A stretch of DNA of 64,000 bases from NCBI RefSeq assembly GCF_002868735.1, contig NZ_CP025611.1:800501-864500 (forward strand), in the 5' to 3' direction. Positions 63,481-64,000 of this stretch are shown here, piece by piece. The notes beneath the pieces are model-generated. The model had not been told where the DNA came from, searched no databases, and saw nothing but the letters and a program-made list of their open reading frames with translations. A program made the translations under genes and the position numbers. Position 1 is the stretch's first letter. Every line of letters starts with the position of its first letter. Source of the stretch: Niveispirillum cyanobacteriorum (GTDB lineage: Bacteria; Pseudomonadota; Alphaproteobacteria; Azospirillales; Azospirillaceae).

Positions 63481-64000
63481 TTACTGCGCGGTCCAGCCGC
63501 CATCCACCGTCAAGGCAGCGCCCTTGATGTTGGCGGCGGCGGGCGATGACAGGAACACGGCCAGATCGCCCAGCTCCTCGGGCGTGGTGAACTGCTTGGA
63601 CGGCTGCTTTTCCGACAGCAGTTTCACCTTGGCTTCCGTCTCGCTGATCCCCTCGCGCGCGGCCAGGGCGTCGATCTGCTTCTGCACCAGCGGCGTCAGC
63701 ACCCAGCCAGGGCAGATGGCGTTGCAGGTGATGCCACCCTCGGCATTTTCCAGCGCCACCACCTTGGTCAGGCCGATCACGCCATGCTTGGCCGCGACAT
63801 AGGCCGCCTTGTTGACGCTGGCCACCAGCCCATGCACCGATGCGATATTGATGATGCGGCCCCAGCCCTTGGCCTGCATATGCGGCAAGGCGGACTGGAT
63901 GCCGTGGAACACCGCCGACAGATTGATGGCGATGACACTGTCCCAGCGTTCGGCGGGGAATTCCGTGACGGGCGCCGTGTGCTGAATCCCGGCATTATTG
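63481..64000 (-). CDS. bdhA: 3-Hydroxybutyrate dehydrogenase, C-terminal part (cut by window edge)
   Basis: Short-chain dehydrogenase; the first about 85 residues lie beyond base 64000. Visible are NNAGIQHTAPV at the very edge, INIASVHGL with the catalytic Ser, YVAAKHG with the catalytic Tyr-Lys pair, and NAICPGWVLTPLV. Q(K)xI and the lid sequence with many charged residues match NAD-dependent D-3-hydroxybutyrate dehydrogenase, which makes acetoacetate during PHB breakdown. The patatin gene follows. Confidence 0.88.
   Translation of the reverse strand, partial: NNAGIQHTAPVTEFPAERWDSVIAINLSAVFHGIQSALPHMQAKGWGRIINIASVHGLVASVNKAAYVAAKHGVIGLTKVVALENAEGGITCNAICPGWVLTPLVQKQIDALAAREGISETEAKVKLLSEKQPSKQFTTPEELGDLAVFLSSPAAANIKGAALTVDGGWTAQ

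Noticed and set aside
1-64000. CRISPR arrays, insertion sequences, prophage or integrase genes
   Set aside because: No regular short direct repeats with spacers, transposase, integrase or phage structural genes were seen; the only dispersed repeat is the three-hairpin element, which has no open reading frame.

Overview
The window is a GC-rich, densely coded chromosomal segment with bacterial operons, very short intergenic gaps and many ATGA/GTGA stop-start overlaps. Gene content points to an alphaproteobacterium, probably Rhodospirillales/Azospirillaceae-like. The evidence is the hopanoid-precursor genes hpnC/D/E, an NDUFAF6-like protein, TrmFO, a DUF1491 protein, alphaproteobacterial-type GyrA and Mfd, the pyrC-plsY pair, and several multi-domain hybrid histidine kinases. 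No phage, insertion sequence, CRISPR array or plasmid function was seen. The genus is an inference.

Layout. 1-4.2 kb: squalene synthesis (hpnE fragment, a fused hpnC-hpnD), Mn-type superoxide dismutase and an NDUFAF6-like complex I assembly factor. 4.4-8.6 kb: a possible bacterial pepsin-like protein, trmFO with a tiny proline-rich gene in front, and a MATE efflux pump. 8.7-12.3 kb: gyrA, coaD and tRNA-Lys with promoter and terminator. 12.5-18.6 kb: a large membrane hybrid kinase, then a translationally coupled DUF2786/HTH gene and secreted Asp-box (BNR) protein. 19-22.5 kb: a compact signalling operon of CheZ, STAS, HATPase, REC-PP2C and PilZ proteins. 22.5-30 kb: ABC exporter, plsY, a dihydroorotase-like gene, a serralysin-like RTX protease with internal repeats, an SCP2 protein and a LysE exporter. 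30-36 kb: an NtrY/NtrC-like pair and an IorAB-type molybdenum oxidoreductase. 36.6-45 kb: a PQQ-type sugar dehydrogenase and two consecutive hybrid-kinase/response-regulator modules. 45-49.7 kb: tRNA-Ser, mfd and a TylF-like methyltransferase. 49.8-52.4 kb: a thiamine-precursor ABC transporter under a TPP riboswitch. 52.5-57 kb: small secreted proteins, an HDAC-fold deacetylase and a PL10 pectate lyase behind LacI-type operator candidates. 57-64 kb: TonB-dependent receptor, DUF1491, surE, a POT peptide transporter, a patatin and a 3-hydroxybutyrate dehydrogenase that runs off the end.

The most unusual structure is a dispersed element of about 80 bp present three times (2411-2492, 36545-36620, 41971-42050). 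Each copy sits 4-13 nt beyond the stop codon of a minus-strand gene, always in the same orientation to that gene. Each can fold into three consecutive short hairpins whose stems change in a compensatory way between copies. It looks like a mobile or recurrent 3'-UTR RNA element. Other points of interest are the hpnC-hpnD fusion, the bacterial pepsin-like protein, the CheZ/partner-switch/PilZ operon, a PyrC lacking the metal-binding HxH, and a TPP aptamer whose 3' strand carries the Shine-Dalgarno sequence.
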